64,000 bases of DNA from Rubrivivax gelatinosus. GTDB taxonomy: Bacteria > Pseudomonadota > Gammaproteobacteria > Burkholderiales > Burkholderiaceae_C. Positions 24,980 through 34,700 of this stretch are shown piece by piece. The notes under the pieces were generated by a model. That model was not told where the DNA came from. It was given only the letters and a program-made list of their open reading frames with translations, and did not search any database. The stretch covers positions 33,189 to 97,188 of the forward strand of contig NZ_NRRU01000003.1 in the NCBI RefSeq assembly GCF_016583785.1. Direction: 5' to 3'. Position 1 is the first letter of the stretch, and each line of letters starts with the position of its first letter. A program made the position numbers and the translations under genes.

Positions 24980-27406
24980 TCAGAAGCGCGTTTCCAGCGT
25001 CGCGAAGACGTTGCGGCCCTTGCCCACGCGGGTCGTCGTCTCGACGTCGCGCGCATTCAGGTAGGAGGCGTCGAACAGGTTGTCGACACCGACGCGCACG
25101 CTCAGGTCGCGGCCGAAGAAGCCGCTGCCCTGGGCGTTGGGACGCCAGCGGGCGTAAACGTTGGTGATGGTGTAGTCGTCGCGCACGTTCCAGTAGGTCT
25201 GGCCGCCGCTGACGAAGGAGGCGGGGTTCGGCGAGGGCTTGAACCAGTGGGTGACGCTGCCGCCCAGGCGCAGGCCCGGCGTCGCGTTGAAGAAGGCGCC
25301 GATGTTCAGCTTGTCGGCGAAGGCCTGGGGCGTGTCCTGGTCGTTCGCCTCGTTCTTCTGGCTCAGCGTCGAGTAGGCCAGCGAGAGACCCCCGAGCGCA
25401 TGCTCGTAGCTGGCCTGCCATTCGACGCCGTGGCGTTTCACGCGGTCGACGTTGCGGTACATGCCATAGGGCGAGCCCTCGGGCGAGGCCTCGTCCGGGC
25501 GCACGAGCGCCAGCGCGATCATGTCCTGGATGCGGCCGTCGAAGTACATCAGCTTGGTGTCGAAGCTGTCGGACGCGGCGAACACGCCCTTCTTCTCGTA
25601 GGAGAAGCCCAGCTCGTACTCGCGGATGGTCTCCGGCTTCAGGTTGGGATTGGGCAGGTACCAGTAATGCGGGTTCAGCGGGCCTTCGGACGAGGTCTCG
25701 TGCGGCGTCGGCGCGCGGAAGGCTTCGGACCAGTTGGCCAGCATGTGCAGGCCGGTCGCGACCTGCAGGCTCGCACCCAGGCGCGGCGAGAAATGGTCGC
25801 CGTCGTAGCTGCCTTCGTTGGCGTCGACGCGGCGGTCGAAGCGGTCGTAGCGGCCACTGAGCTGGGTCACCAGCCTGCCGTCCCAGAAGGTCGACTCCAG
25901 GTGGCCGTAGGCGCCGGAGTCCTTGTAGGTGTTGGGCAGCGAGCCGAAGTCGCTGTAGACGCCGTTGAACAGGTAGGTCGCGTCCTCCTTGCGCTTCTCG
26001 TAGTCCACGCCGGCGACGAAGCGGTGCAGCACCGAGCCGGTCTCGAAGTGGGCCTCGTTGCTCAGGCGCATGCCGTAGCGCTTGTCGGCGTTTTCGTAGT
26101 CCAGGTCGTTCGTGGCGCCGGTGTTGATGTCGACGTAGGCGTAGCCGCGGTCGTAGCTGGCACGCGAGTGATAGACGGTGCCGGTGACGTTCAGCCAGGC
26201 CCGCACGGGGTCGATGTAGCGGTATTTGGCGACGATGTCGCGCTGCTGCAGCTCACCGATCACCGGCCCCGTCGTCGTCGAGTAGTTGGTGTGGTAGAGC
26301 GTCTGCCAGGTCGTCTCGTTGTCGATCTTGTAGTCGTAGTACGACAGCGACAAGCGGTGACCGGGCGCGAGCTTGATGCCGCCTTGCAGGTACAGCACGC
26401 GCAGGTCCTCGTCGTTGTCGACGGTGTCGACGCCCTTGCCCTGGGAGTCGACGCTGAACTGCCTCGACAGTTCCAGGTCGCCGGCCTGGCCCTTCTTGGC
26501 GTAGGCCAGCAGCTCGTAAGGCTTGTCCTCGGGCGCGTAGGCCGCCGCCACGTAGCCCTCGCGGTAGTTGTTCGACTCGTAGCGCGTCTTGACGGCGAAC
26601 CCGGCGTCCTGGCCGGTCGGCACGAAGTCCTTGGCGTCCTTGGTCGTCATCGAGACGACGCCGCCGATCGCGCCGCCGCCGTTCTGCACCGACGAAGCGC
26701 CCTTGACCACCTCGACCTGCTTGAGCAGGTCGTTGTCGGAGCGGAAGCTCGAGATGTGGTTGGAATACAGCGACGCCGAGCGCCGCACACCGTCCTGCAG
26801 CACGATGACCCGATCCTCGGACTGATACCCGAAGCCGCGGATGTTGAACTGCTCGCCGGTCAGGCGGCCGCTGTCGCCGCCGGTGGTGACGCCGGGCAGC
26901 TCGCTCATCGCGGAAATGACGCTGCCGTGGTTCTCCAGCGCCTCGCGGCCGAGCAGGGAAACCGAGCCCGGGTAGACCCGGGAGTCGGTCTCCAGGCTCG
27001 TGCCGACGACGGTGATGGTGGGCAAGCTGCCGACCTGCCGCGGTGCGGCACCCGGCTGCAATGTCCAGCGGCCGTCGGCGCCGCGCGCGGCGGACAGGCC
27101 GGTGCCCTGCAGCAGGCCGGTCAGCGCCGCCTCGGCGCCGTATTCACCGCTCACGCCCGCGGACCGACGGCCCGCGAGCAGCGCAGGAGCTGCTTCGACC
27201 GTGATGCCGCTGACCACCTTGAACTGCTCGAGCGCTGCGGCCAGCGGCCCCGCATCGATCCGGTACTGGCGGACGGCCTCGACCGCCGCGACGGCGCCTT
27301 CCTGGGCATTTGCCGCGGTGGCCAGCGTCATGGCCGACAGCGCGGCGAAGACCGCGCGCGCCACCACCCGCTGGGCCGGCTGACGGGCCTTCTGAAGTCT
27401 GCTCAT
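24980..27406 (-). CDS. TonB-dependent outer-membrane receptor with STN domain
   Basis: A receptor of 808 residues. Signal peptide to about 35 (ending TAANAQ), then a secretin/TonB N-terminal (STN) domain (about 47-98: YRIDAGPLAAALEQFKVVSG). The plug (about 130-260) includes ALENHGSVISAMSELPGV, FNIRGFGYQSEDRVIVLQDG and VEVVKGASSVQNGGGAIGGVVSM. A 22-strand barrel ends in LETRF. It imports iron carriers or other large ligands using TonB energy; the DGVRR and NGGGAIGG plug region resembles hemin/siderophore receptors. An STN domain usually signals to a FecR/FecI-type pair, but none is encoded nearby. A ribosome site (GAGGAAAAAGAG) precedes the ATG. A Fur-like palindrome lies 295 bp upstream. Confidence 0.92.
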   Translation of the reverse strand: MSRLQKARQPAQRVVARAVFAALSAMTLATAANAQEGAVAAVEAVRQYRIDAGPLAAALEQFKVVSGITVEAAPALLAGRRSAGVSGEYGAEAALTGLLQGTGLSAARGADGRWTLQPGAAPRQVGSLPTITVVGTSLETDSRVYPGSVSLLGREALENHGSVISAMSELPGVTTGGDSGRLTGEQFNIRGFGYQSEDRVIVLQDGVRRSASLYSNHISSFRSDNDLLKQVEVVKGASSVQNGGGAIGGVVSMTTKDAKDFVPTGQDAGFAVKTRYESNNYREGYVAAAYAPEDKPYELLAYAKKGQAGDLELSRQFSVDSQGKGVDTVDNDEDLRVLYLQGGIKLAPGHRLSLSYYDYKIDNETTWQTLYHTNYSTTTGPVIGELQQRDIVAKYRYIDPVRAWLNVTGTVYHSRASYDRGYAYVDINTGATNDLDYENADKRYGMRLSNEAHFETGSVLHRFVAGVDYEKRKEDATYLFNGVYSDFGSLPNTYKDSGAYGHLESTFWDGRLVTQLSGRYDRFDRRVDANEGSYDGDHFSPRLGASLQVATGLHMLANWSEAFRAPTPHETSSEGPLNPHYWYLPNPNLKPETIREYELGFSYEKKGVFAASDSFDTKLMYFDGRIQDMIALALVRPDEASPEGSPYGMYRNVDRVKRHGVEWQASYEHALGGLSLAYSTLSQKNEANDQDTPQAFADKLNIGAFFNATPGLRLGGSVTHWFKPSPNPASFVSGGQTYWNVRDDYTITNVYARWRPNAQGSGFFGRDLSVRVGVDNLFDASYLNARDVETTTRVGKGRNVFATLETRF

Positions 27407-27700
27407 CTCTTTTTCCTCAAGTTTGTTGGAGTTGTCTACGGGGACGTGCCGGTTCCGCCGGCACCGCGGTCATGCGAGGGCTGGCGCGAGCGCTCGAGGC
27501 ATGCCGGTACGGCAGCGCTGGCGCAGAGACGTCCCGCAGCCCGACCGCCGCCCTGGAACACGAGGGCGAGGCACTGCGGGGCGCTGGCCCGGCGGACGGG
27601 ATTCCGAGCCGCAGGGCGAAGGACCGGTGGTCCGGGAGTCGAGACAGGGCAAAGCGAGAGAAGCCGCGGACTTCGCAAAATCAGTGCGAACTCCGCATTT

Positions 27701-27721
27701 GAATACGAATGATTCGCATTC
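27701..27721 (-). promoter_or_regulatory. candidate Fur box
   Basis: A near-perfect dyad (GAATACGAA-TGA-TTCGCATTC, 9-bp arms with one mismatch) lies in an AT-rich patch upstream of the TonB receptor gene. Its ATTC/GAAT repeats and length fit a Fur-type operator. The receptor start is 295 bp away, so a long leader or a distal promoter is implied. Confidence 0.55.
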
Positions 27722-27949
27722 TAGACACAGAAAAGGCGCATGGACGCCGCTTGCGCGTGGCACGTGGCCCCGCGAGCGCGGGTCATGTCGAGGATCAAGA
27801 TCCCGCGGCGTGCAGCGCCGGGCCGGGTATTACGGAATCCGGCGCAAGAACTGCAGCTCGGAGGGGCGCGCGGGGCCTGGAGCCCGGTGTCGCGGGCAGC
27901 CGCCGACCTCCCGGCCGCGGCTGCCCGATGCCCTCGCAGCGGAGGGCGT

Positions 27950-27975
27950 GCGCCGCGTGCGCAGGCACGCGGCGC
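27950..27975 (-). terminator. GC-rich hairpin after the S9 peptidase gene
   Basis: A perfect 11-bp stem (GCGCCGCGTGC / GCACGCGGCGC) with a 4-base loop starts 12 bases beyond the peptidase stop. It lacks a T tract, so it may end transcription inefficiently or protect the mRNA 3' end. Confidence 0.5.
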
Positions 27976-27986
27976 GTCGGATCACG

Positions 27987-29945
27987 TCACTTCAGGTGCT
28001 TGGCGAAGAACTTCTCCATCGCGCCGTAGAACTCGAACTTGTTCTCTTCGTTGGCAAAGCCGTGGCCTTCGTTGTCCTTGACGAGGTACTCGACCTCGAC
28101 ACCGCGCTTCTTCAGCGCCTCGACGATCTGGTCGCTCTCGGCCTTGTTGACGCGCGGGTCGCGTGCACCCTGAGCCACCAGCAGCGGCGTCTTGATGCGG
28201 TCGACGTGGAACACCGGCGAGGTCGCGGTCAGGCGTTCCTTGTCCTGGGCATCGTCCGGGTTGCCGACCATCACGTACATCTGCTGGCGCCACGGCTCCC
28301 AGTACGGCGGGATCGTCTTCATGAAGGTGAAGAGGTTGCTCACCCCCACGTAGTCGACCGCCGCCGCATACAGGTCGGGCGTGAAGGCGACGCCCGCCAG
28401 CGTCGCGTAGCCGCCGTAGCTGCCGCCGTACAGGCCGATGCGTTTCGGGTCGGCGATGCCCTGCGCCACCAGCCACTTGGCGCCGTCGCTGATGTCGTCC
28501 TGCATCTTCAGGCCCCACTGGCCGAAGCTCGCTTCCCAGAACTGGCGGCCGAAACCGGTGGAGCCGCGGAAGTTCATCTGCAGCACGCAGTAGCCGCGGT
28601 TGGCCAGGAACTGGACCTCGGGGTTGAAGCCCCAGCTGTCGCGCGCCCACGGGCCGCCGTGCGGGTTGACGACGCAGGGCAGGTTCTTGGCCTCGCGGCC
28701 GGCCGGCAGCGTCAGGTAGGCCGGGATCTGCAGGCCGTCGCGCGCGGTGTAGCTCACCGGCTTCATCTCGGCCATCTGCTCGGACTTGATCCAGGGCGCG
28801 GCGTCGGCGAGCTTGGTCAGCTTGCCGCTGCGCACGTCGAACAGGTGGCGCGCACCCAGCGTGCGGTCGCTCCAGTTGACGGCAATGTAGCGCTGCTCGT
28901 CCAGCGTCCAGGCCGACAGGTCGACCTGTTCACCCGGGAAACGCTGCTGCAGCTTGTCGAAAGCGGCCTGCATCGCCGGGTCGAAGAAATGCTTGCCGTG
29001 TTTGTCGGTCTCGTAGCTGGCCCACAGCACTTTCTTCTGCACGCGCGACCAGTGCGCACCCTCGACGTCGACCGCCGGGTGGGCGTAGACCAGTTGCTCG
29101 GCGTCGGGTTTGGCCGGGTCGATCAGCACCAGCGCGCTCTTGTCGCGGCCGCGGTTGCTGACGGCGTAGAACAGGCGGTTGTCGCCGTCGAAGAACAGCG
29201 GCTGCACGCCGGTGCGGAAGTCGGTCGTGAACAGCGGCTTGAAGTCGTCGCTGTCGCCGTCGCGGTAGAGCACGGTGTTGTTGACGCCGTCGCTGGCGAT
29301 GGCCACGCGGATGCGGCCGCGGTGGTCGGTGACCCAGTTGACGATGTTGCCCGGGTTCGTCGCGACGACGGTCTCGGCACCGGTGCGCACGTTCAGGCGC
29401 ACGACGTCGAAGGCCTTGCGGTCGCGGCGGTTGTGCATCACGAGCACGTGCTGCGGGTCTTCGGGCAGGTTCTCGATCAGTTCGGCACGCACGCCCTCCC
29501 AGGGCGTCAGGTCGCGCACCTTGCCGCTGGCGGCGTCGGCGGCGACGACGTGGAAGTTCTCGTCACCACCGAAGTCCTTCATGAAGAGCACGGTGTCGTC
29601 GCCCTTCCACGCGTACATGCGGATGTCGCGTGCGCTCTCGCGCGTCAGCTGGCGCGGCGCGCCGACGACACGGCCATCGACGAGCTTCTGCACGAAGACG
29701 TTGCGCCGCGGCGTCGCGCCGGCTTCAGCCGGCGCCGGCTGCAGGAAGGACACCCAGCGGCCCTTGTCGCTGATGTTGTAGCCCGAGCGCGCGGGGCTGC
29801 GGAAGAAGTCGCGCAGCGGCAGCTCGGGCGGCACGGCGGCACTGGCCGCGGGGGCCGACGCGGCGGTCTGGGCCGACGCGGGTGCGCCGATGAAAGGCAG
29901 CAGCAGCGCCGCCACGGCCACCGGAGCGAGAAGAGGCTTGGTCAT
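27987..29945 (-). CDS. S9 family prolyl oligopeptidase-like serine peptidase, exported
   Basis: A protein of 652 residues with a signal peptide ([26 protein letters not shown]). A beta-propeller-like region (about 50-390) precedes an alpha/beta-hydrolase domain. The catalytic triad is visible: Ser509 in [12 protein letters not shown], Asp596 in QGARDPRV, His628 in DNEGHGF. The oxyanion region is [17 protein letters not shown]. It resembles dipeptidyl aminopeptidase/acylaminoacyl peptidases that trim short peptides, here probably periplasmic. It is transcribed toward the TonB receptor gene, but the 580-bp gap with a hairpin argues against co-transcription. Confidence 0.93.
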   Translation of the reverse strand: MTKPLLAPVAVAALLLPFIGAPASAQTAASAPAASAAVPPELPLRDFFRSPARSGYNISDKGRWVSFLQPAPAEAGATPRRNVFVQKLVDGRVVGAPRQLTRESARDIRMYAWKGDDTVLFMKDFGGDENFHVVAADAASGKVRDLTPWEGVRAELIENLPEDPQHVLVMHNRRDRKAFDVVRLNVRTGAETVVATNPGNIVNWVTDHRGRIRVAIASDGVNNTVLYRDGDSDDFKPLFTTDFRTGVQPLFFDGDNRLFYAVSNRGRDKSALVLIDPAKPDAEQLVYAHPAVDVEGAHWSRVQKKVLWASYETDKHGKHFFDPAMQAAFDKLQQRFPGEQVDLSAWTLDEQRYIAVNWSDRTLGARHLFDVRSGKLTKLADAAPWIKSEQMAEMKPVSYTARDGLQIPAYLTLPAGREAKNLPCVVNPHGGPWARDSWGFNPEVQFLANRGYCVLQMNFRGSTGFGRQFWEASFGQWGLKMQDDISDGAKWLVAQGIADPKRIGLYGGSYGGYATLAGVAFTPDLYAAAVDYVGVSNLFTFMKTIPPYWEPWRQQMYVMVGNPDDAQDKERLTATSPVFHVDRIKTPLLVAQGARDPRVNKAESDQIVEALKKRGVEVEYLVKDNEGHGFANEENKFEFYGAMEKFFAKHLK

Positions 29946-30056
29946 GCAGGCTTGTCCTCAGGGTTGAGATAGCAGCGAGCATGCCACCGGCCCCGGCACG
30001 CGACAGCGCCCCTGCGACGAAACGACGCCAGCGGCCGACGATCGCCCGCCGGCCGG

Positions 30057-30518
30057 TCACGAGCGGCAGGAGGCCACCGCCGGCACGTGCAGCACCTCGA
30101 CCGCCAGACGTTCGAGGTTCTGCTGGTTGGCGGTCGCGACGAAGGCCGCCAGGCTTTCGTAGTGTTCGCGCGTGTCGAAGCTCTGCTGCCACTCGACCCA
30201 GGTGCCGTCGCCCTCGGGCACGAGTTCCAGCGTCAGCACGAAGTGGTGCCCCGAGACATGCTCGATGACGACGCGGCGGTCGGCCTCGATCTCCAGGAAG
30301 CGGCTTTCGTTCGGGTAGTCGCGGCCGTCGGGCCCGTGCATCGTCAGCCGCCAGTGGCCGCCGGCGACGAAGTCGAAGCAGTGGATGGTGTTGCTGAAGC
30401 CCACCGGCCCCCACCAGCGCGCGACGCGCCCGGGGTCGCGGATCGCGGCGAAGACCTCGGCCGGGCTGGCGGCCAGCAGCAGGCAGCGCCGGTCGGAGCG
30501 GGATTCGAGACTCTGCAC
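30057..30518 (-). CDS. SRPBCC (AHSA1/START-like) domain protein
   Basis: A protein of 153 residues with the helix-grip fold pattern: an N-terminal strand, AASPAEVFAAIRDPGRVARWWGPVGFSN, FDFVAGGHWRLTMHGPDGRDYPNESRFLEIE, VSGHHFVLTLELVPEGDGTWVEWQQSF, and a long C-terminal helix ANQQNLERLAVEVL. Family members bind small hydrophobic ligands or are annotated as polyketide cyclase-like or Aha1-like, and no specific reaction can be named. It is 10 bp downstream of the CBS gene on the same strand, probably one transcript. Confidence 0.85.
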   Translation of the reverse strand: MQSLESRSDRRCLLLAASPAEVFAAIRDPGRVARWWGPVGFSNTIHCFDFVAGGHWRLTMHGPDGRDYPNESRFLEIEADRRVVIEHVSGHHFVLTLELVPEGDGTWVEWQQSFDTREHYESLAAFVATANQQNLERLAVEVLHVPAVASCRS

Positions 30519-30528
30519 GCGCGCCGCC

Positions 30529-30957
30529 TCAGGAATGGATGTAGCTCTCGAGCTGCGCGATGGTCTGCTGCTGGTCGGCGATGACTTCGTCGAGGATGTC
30601 GCGGATCGAGATCATGCCCAGCACCGTGCCGCCGTCGACCACCGGCAGGTGGCGGATGCGGCGTGCGCTCATCAGCGCCATGCAGGTCAGCATCGAGGCG
30701 TCGGGGCCGATCGAGACGACCTCGCGCGTCATGATCTCGGCGACCGGGGTCTCGCGCGAGTTGCGGCCCTGCAGCGCCACCTTGCGCGTGTAGTCGCGCT
30801 CCGAGACGATGCCCACCAGCCGGCCGGCGTCCATCACGACGAGGGCGCCGACCTCGTGTTCGGCCAGCAGTTCGAGCACGGAATAGACCGGATCGTCGGG
30901 ATGCACGTGCCAGATCGTGTCCTGGCGCTGCTTCAGCAGTTCGGAGACGGGATTCAT
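30529..30957 (-). CDS. CBS domain pair protein
   Basis: A protein of 142 residues made of two CBS motifs (about 10-60 and 75-130). They are visible as VHPDDPVYSVLELLAEHEVGALVVMDAGRLVGIVSERD-type and VVSIGPDASMLTCMALMSARRIRHLPVV...GMISIRDIL-type sequence. There is no fused enzyme or channel domain. Stand-alone CBS pairs bind adenosine nucleotides and act as energy or redox sensors. The HVHPDD start and RDYTRKVALQGRNS linker are typical of the family widespread in Burkholderiales. It is divergent from rluF. Confidence 0.92.
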   Translation of the reverse strand: MNPVSELLKQRQDTIWHVHPDDPVYSVLELLAEHEVGALVVMDAGRLVGIVSERDYTRKVALQGRNSRETPVAEIMTREVVSIGPDASMLTCMALMSARRIRHLPVVDGGTVLGMISIRDILDEVIADQQQTIAQLESYIHS

Positions 30958-31087
30958 CGCACAACTCCTGGCAGCCGGGACCTCCCCAGACTAGCGGATC
31001 ACCGCCGGCAAGCGAAGAGGGCCGGTGTCGGTGCTTGCCCGTAGCTCGGACAGGCATGCCAAGTGCCGGCCGTGGTCCAATTCAGGC

Positions 31088-31855
31088 ATGTCCGAGTCGA
31101 ATTCCGGCGCCGCCGACGGCGTGCGCGTTTCCAAGCTGATCACAGAACGTGGCCTCGCCTCGCGCCGCGAGGCCGACGAGTGGATAGAGGCCGGCTGGGT
31201 GCGAGTCGACGGCCAGGTGGCCGTGCTCGGCCTGCGCGCCGCGCCCGACTGCCGCATCGAGGTCGACCCGCGCGCGCGCACCGAGCAGGCGCGCCGCGTC
31301 ACGGTGCTGCTGCACAAACCGGTGGGTTTCGTCAGCGGCCAGGCCGAGGACGGCTACAAACCCGCGGTGACGCTGGTGCTGCCGGCCAACCGCTGGAAGG
31401 ACGACCCGAACCGCATCGCCTTCCACCCCGGCCAGCTGCGCGGGCTGGCGCCGGCCGGCCGCCTGGACATCGATTCCACCGGCCTGCTCGTGCTGACCCA
31501 GGACGGCCGCATCGCCAAGCTGCTGATCGGCGACGAGACCAAGGTCGAGAAGGAATACCTGGTGCGCGTGCAGCACCTGAAGCCCGGGCGCCTGCCCGAC
31601 AGCGAGCTCGAGCGCCTGCGCCACGGCCTGGAACTCGACGGCCGGCCGCTGCGCCCGGCACGCGTGAGCTGGCAGAACGAGGACCAGCTTCGTTTCGTGC
31701 TGCGCGAAGGCCGCAAGCGCCAGATCCGCCGCATGTGCGAGCAGGTCGGGCTGAAGGTCGTCGGCCTGAAGCGGGTGCGCATCGGCAGCGTCTCGCTGGG
31801 CCAGCTGCCGGTGGGCCAGTGGCGCTACCTGGGCGAGAACGAACGGTTCATCTGA
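31088..31855 (+). CDS. rluF: 23S rRNA/tRNA pseudouridine synthase, RluF/RsuA family
   Basis: A protein of 255 residues. An S4 RNA-binding domain (about 8-65: [31 protein letters not shown]) precedes an RsuA-type synthase domain. The catalytic Asp lies in [17 protein letters not shown], with [39 protein letters not shown] following. The N-terminal extension and the motif context favour RluF (U2604 of 23S rRNA) over RluB/RluE. I chose ATG 31088 because the 21 in-frame residues upstream are not conserved-looking. The stop shares one base with the start of the next gene (TGATG). Confidence 0.85.
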   Translation: MSESNSGAADGVRVSKLITERGLASRREADEWIEAGWVRVDGQVAVLGLRAAPDCRIEVDPRARTEQARRVTVLLHKPVGFVSGQAEDGYKPAVTLVLPANRWKDDPNRIAFHPGQLRGLAPAGRLDIDSTGLLVLTQDGRIAKLLIGDETKVEKEYLVRVQHLKPGRLPDSELERLRHGLELDGRPLRPARVSWQNEDQLRFVLREGRKRQIRRMCEQVGLKVVGLKRVRIGSVSLGQLPVGQWRYLGENERFI

Positions 31856-33081
31856 TGGCTGCGGCCGCACCGCCCGGCGCCGCGCCGCGCGTGTCGCACG
31901 CCCTCGCCGCGGTCGCGCTGGCGCTGCTGCTGGGGCTGCAGCCGGTGTCCACCGACGTCATGCTGCCGGCGCTGCCGCTGCTGGCGCGCGACCTGGCCGC
32001 GCCGATGGCGGCGGTGCAGCTGACGATGGCGGCGCTGATCCTGGCTTTCGGCGTCGCCCAGCTCGTCTGGGGGCCGGTGGCCGACCGCGTCGGCCGGCGC
32101 CCGGTGCTGATCGCCGGGCTCACGCTCTACACCGCGGCCAGCGTCGGCGCGGCGCTGGCCGGCGACATAGGCGCTTTGGTCGCCTGGCGCACGCTGCAGG
32201 GCGTGGCGCTGGCAGCGGCGGTGGTGGTCGCACGCGCGATGCTGCGCGATCTGTACGAACCGCACGAAGGTGCGCAGGTGATGGCGCTGGCGCTGTCGGG
32301 GCTGGGGCTGATCGCGATCGCCTCGCCGACGCTGGGCGGCCTGGTCACAGGCTGGGGCGGCTGGCGCGCGGCGCTGGTGGTCGTCGGCTGCGCCGGCGCG
32401 GCGACGCTGGCCTTCGTCGTGCTGCGCCTGCCCGAGACCATCGTCCAGAAGAACCCCCATGCGACCGCACCGGGGCCGCTGTTCGGCGCCTGGGCCGGCA
32501 TCGCGCGCAACCGCACCTTCCTCGCCTGGACGCTGCTGACCTCCAGCACCTACGGCGGGCTGTTCACCATCCTCGCGGGTTCGTCCTTCGTCTACATGAA
32601 CGGCTTCGGCCTGTCGGCCGGCGCCTACGGGCTGGCGATGGCGACCGGCTCGCTGGCCTACCTGGGCGGCACCGTGATCTGCCGGCGCTGGATCATGCGG
32701 CTGGGGATGGCGCCAGCGGTGCGGCGCGCGGCCGCGTTCACGCTCGCCGGCGGCGCCGGCACCGTGGCCGCGGCGCTGGCCGGGGCCGACAGCGTCTGGC
32801 CCTATCTCGTCGCGCAGTGGCTGTTCTGCTTCGGCCACGGCGTGCACCAGCCCTGCGGCCAGGCGGGTGCGGTCGGGCCCTTCCCGCGCCAGGCCGGCGT
32901 GGCCTCGGCGCTGGCGGGTTTCGTGCTCGCCTTCACCGCGTTCTGCATCGGCCGCTGGCTCGGGCTGGTGCACGGCGCCGACCCGCGGCCTTATGCGCTG
33001 ACGCTGGGTTTCTGGGCCGCGGCCACGGCGACGATCGCCTGGACGCTGGTGCAGCGCCTGCCCGAGCCGGTGCGGCGATGA
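31855..33081 (+). CDS. Bcr/CflA-type multidrug efflux MFS transporter
   Basis: A protein of 408 residues with 12 predicted transmembrane helices. The drug:H+ antiporter-1 signature is clear: [16 protein letters not shown] in TM1, MFS motif A as [38 protein letters not shown] in TM4, and motif C-like [22 protein letters not shown] in TM5. Bcr/CflA pumps export bicyclomycin, sulfonamides or peptides such as cysteine; the substrate here is unknown. The start shares a base with the rluF stop, and its own stop overlaps miaA (ATGA), so rluF-bcr-miaA is one translationally coupled unit. Confidence 0.92.
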   Translation: MAAAAPPGAAPRVSHALAAVALALLLGLQPVSTDVMLPALPLLARDLAAPMAAVQLTMAALILAFGVAQLVWGPVADRVGRRPVLIAGLTLYTAASVGAALAGDIGALVAWRTLQGVALAAAVVVARAMLRDLYEPHEGAQVMALALSGLGLIAIASPTLGGLVTGWGGWRAALVVVGCAGAATLAFVVLRLPETIVQKNPHATAPGPLFGAWAGIARNRTFLAWTLLTSSTYGGLFTILAGSSFVYMNGFGLSAGAYGLAMATGSLAYLGGTVICRRWIMRLGMAPAVRRAAAFTLAGGAGTVAAALAGADSVWPYLVAQWLFCFGHGVHQPCGQAGAVGPFPRQAGVASALAGFVLAFTAFCIGRWLGLVHGADPRPYALTLGFWAAATATIAWTLVQRLPEPVRR

Positions 33082-34007
33082 GGCCCGCCGCGATCTGCCT
33101 GGCCGGCCCCACCGCCAGCGGCAAGACCGCGGCGGCGCTGGCATTGGCCGCGCGCCGGCCGCTGGAGATCATCAGCGTCGACTCGGCGCTGGTCTATCGC
33201 GGCCTGGACATCGGCACGGCCAAACCCAGCGCCGCCGAACGCGCCGCGGTGCCGCACCACCTGATCGACATCGTCGACCCGGCCGACAGCTACTCGGCGG
33301 CACGCTTCGTCGCCGACGCCACCCGGCTGGTCGCCGAGATCGCGGCGCGCGGACGGCTGCCGCTGCTGGTCGGCGGCACGATGCTGTACTTCAAGGCGCT
33401 GCGCGACGGCCTGGACACGATGCCCGAGACCGACCCGGCGATCCGCGCCGAACTCGACGCGCGCGCTGCCGCGCTCGGCTGGCCGGAGCTGCATGCCGAA
33501 CTGGCGCGCGTCGACCCGGTCACAGCCGCGCGGCTGGCGCCGAACGACGCCCAGCGCATCCAGCGTGCGCTCGAGGTCTTCCTCGGCAGCGGCCGGCCGA
33601 TCTCAGCCTGGCAGCAAGGCGCACGCGCTCAGCGCCCGGCGGCCGCGGCCTGGCCGCTGGTGTCGCTGGAGCCGGCGTCGCGCGCCTGGCTGCATGGCCG
33701 CATCGCCGAACGGTTCGACGCCATGCTCGCCGCCGGCCTGGTCGACGAAGTGCGCGCCCTGCGGGCACGCGGCGACCTGCAGCCGGGGCTGCCTTCGATG
33801 CGCTGCGTCGGCTACCGCCAGGCCTGGGAGGCGCTGGACGCCGGCGACGTGGCGCCGCTGCGCGAACGCGGTGTCGCCGCGACGCGCCAGCTCGCCAAGC
33901 GCCAGCTGACCTGGCTGCGCGCGATGCCCGAGCGCATCGTCGTGCCCTGCGACGCGCCCGACGCGCCGGCGCAGGCACTGGCAGCGCTGGAAGCGGCCGC
34001 CGGCTGA
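33078..34007 (+). CDS. miaA: tRNA dimethylallyltransferase
   Basis: A protein of 309 residues. MiaA transfers dimethylallyl from DMAPP to N6 of A37 in tRNAs reading UNN codons. The P-loop is [17 protein letters not shown], followed by the catalytic [51 protein letters not shown], the RIQRALEV core and C-terminal AKRQLTWLR. All match the family at its usual length. It starts with an ATGA overlap on the efflux gene. In many proteobacteria miaA follows mutL; here the two are 20 kb apart. Confidence 0.96.
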   Translation: MRPAAICLAGPTASGKTAAALALAARRPLEIISVDSALVYRGLDIGTAKPSAAERAAVPHHLIDIVDPADSYSAARFVADATRLVAEIAARGRLPLLVGGTMLYFKALRDGLDTMPETDPAIRAELDARAAALGWPELHAELARVDPVTAARLAPNDAQRIQRALEVFLGSGRPISAWQQGARAQRPAAAAWPLVSLEPASRAWLHGRIAERFDAMLAAGLVDEVRALRARGDLQPGLPSMRCVGYRQAWEALDAGDVAPLRERGVAATRQLAKRQLTWLRAMPERIVVPCDAPDAPAQALAALEAAAG

Positions 34008-34052
34008 CCCCGCGCCGCGGCGGCCGGTGCCGCTCGGGCATCATGGCCGCCC

Positions 34053-34700
34053 ATGCTGGTACTCGCGGGTCTTTCCAAATCCTACGGGGAGACCCGTGTC
34101 TTCCACGACGTCACGCTGGAACTCGGCGCCGGCGAGTTCGTCGCGCTGCTGGGTGAATCGGGCGTCGGCAAGTCGACGCTGCTGAACTGCATCGCCGGGC
34201 TGGACGTCGCCGACGCCGGCCGCATCACGGTTGCCGGCCACGACCTGGCGACGCTGGACGAAGCCGGGCGCGCGCGGCTGCGGCGCGCGCGCCTGGGTTT
34301 CGTCTTCCAGGCCTTCCACGTGCTGCCGCACCTGACGGTGGCCGAGAACGTCGCGCTGCCGCTGCTGCTGCTGAACCGCCCTGACGAGCGCCGCGTCGCC
34401 GCGCTGCTCGACGCCGTCGGCCTGGGCGCGCTCGGCGCGCGCTACCCGGCGCAGCTCTCGGGCGGGCAGCTGCAGCGGGTTGCGATCGCCCGCGCGGTGG
34501 TGCACGCGCCGGGGCTGATCCTGGCCGACGAACCCACCGGCAACCTCGACCCGCAGACGGCCGAACGGGTGCTCGGCGTGCTGCTGGCGCAGGTGCGTGA
34601 AGCCGGCGCCGCCTGCCTGCTGGTGACGCACTCCGAAGCCGCGGCGGCACGCGCCGACCGCGTGCTGCGGCTGACCGTCGACGGCATCGCGCCGCGATGA
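34053..34700 (+). CDS. ABC transporter ATP-binding protein (LolD/MacB type)
   Basis: An ATPase subunit of 215 residues. Walker A is [11 protein letters not shown], the Q-loop [18 protein letters not shown], the signature [19 protein letters not shown], Walker [13 protein letters not shown], and the H-loop LLVTHS. It belongs to the LolD/MacB/FtsE-like group that pairs with FtsX-fold permeases. Its stop overlaps the permease start (ATGA), followed by an AttH-like lipocalin gene, an arrangement like the Agrobacterium att ABC module. The system probably drives a periplasmic process rather than classical import; the substrate is not known. Confidence 0.92.
   Translation: MLVLAGLSKSYGETRVFHDVTLELGAGEFVALLGESGVGKSTLLNCIAGLDVADAGRITVAGHDLATLDEAGRARLRRARLGFVFQAFHVLPHLTVAENVALPLLLLNRPDERRVAALLDAVGLGALGARYPAQLSGGQLQRVAIARAVVHAPGLILADEPTGNLDPQTAERVLGVLLAQVREAGAACLLVTHSEAAAARADRVLRLTVDGIAPR

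Larger units (their letters stand above)
27407..27986. other. 580-bp non-coding interval between S9 peptidase and TonB receptor
   Basis: Two short open frames here (97 and 80 codons, minus strand) have Pro/Arg/Ser-rich translations unlike any family I know and are probably not genes. The interval holds the GC hairpin after the peptidase gene (27950-27975), the Fur-like palindrome (27701-27721), a second dyad TTCGCA-N7-TGCGAA (27672-27690), and a 260-base GC-rich leader up to the receptor. The leader includes a GGTGCCGG/CCGGCACG-type hairpin near the start codon. No known riboswitch motif was recognised. Confidence 0.55.

Noticed and set aside
27422..27700. Cobalamin riboswitch in the TonB receptor leader
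   Set aside because: I looked for the conserved B12-box core (GCCACTG-type) and the flanking conserved segments and did not find them.
27470..27763. Possible 97-residue protein upstream of the TonB receptor
   Set aside because: Composition is Pro/Arg/Ser/Cys-rich with no family resemblance, and it runs through the Fur-like palindrome. More likely non-coding leader.
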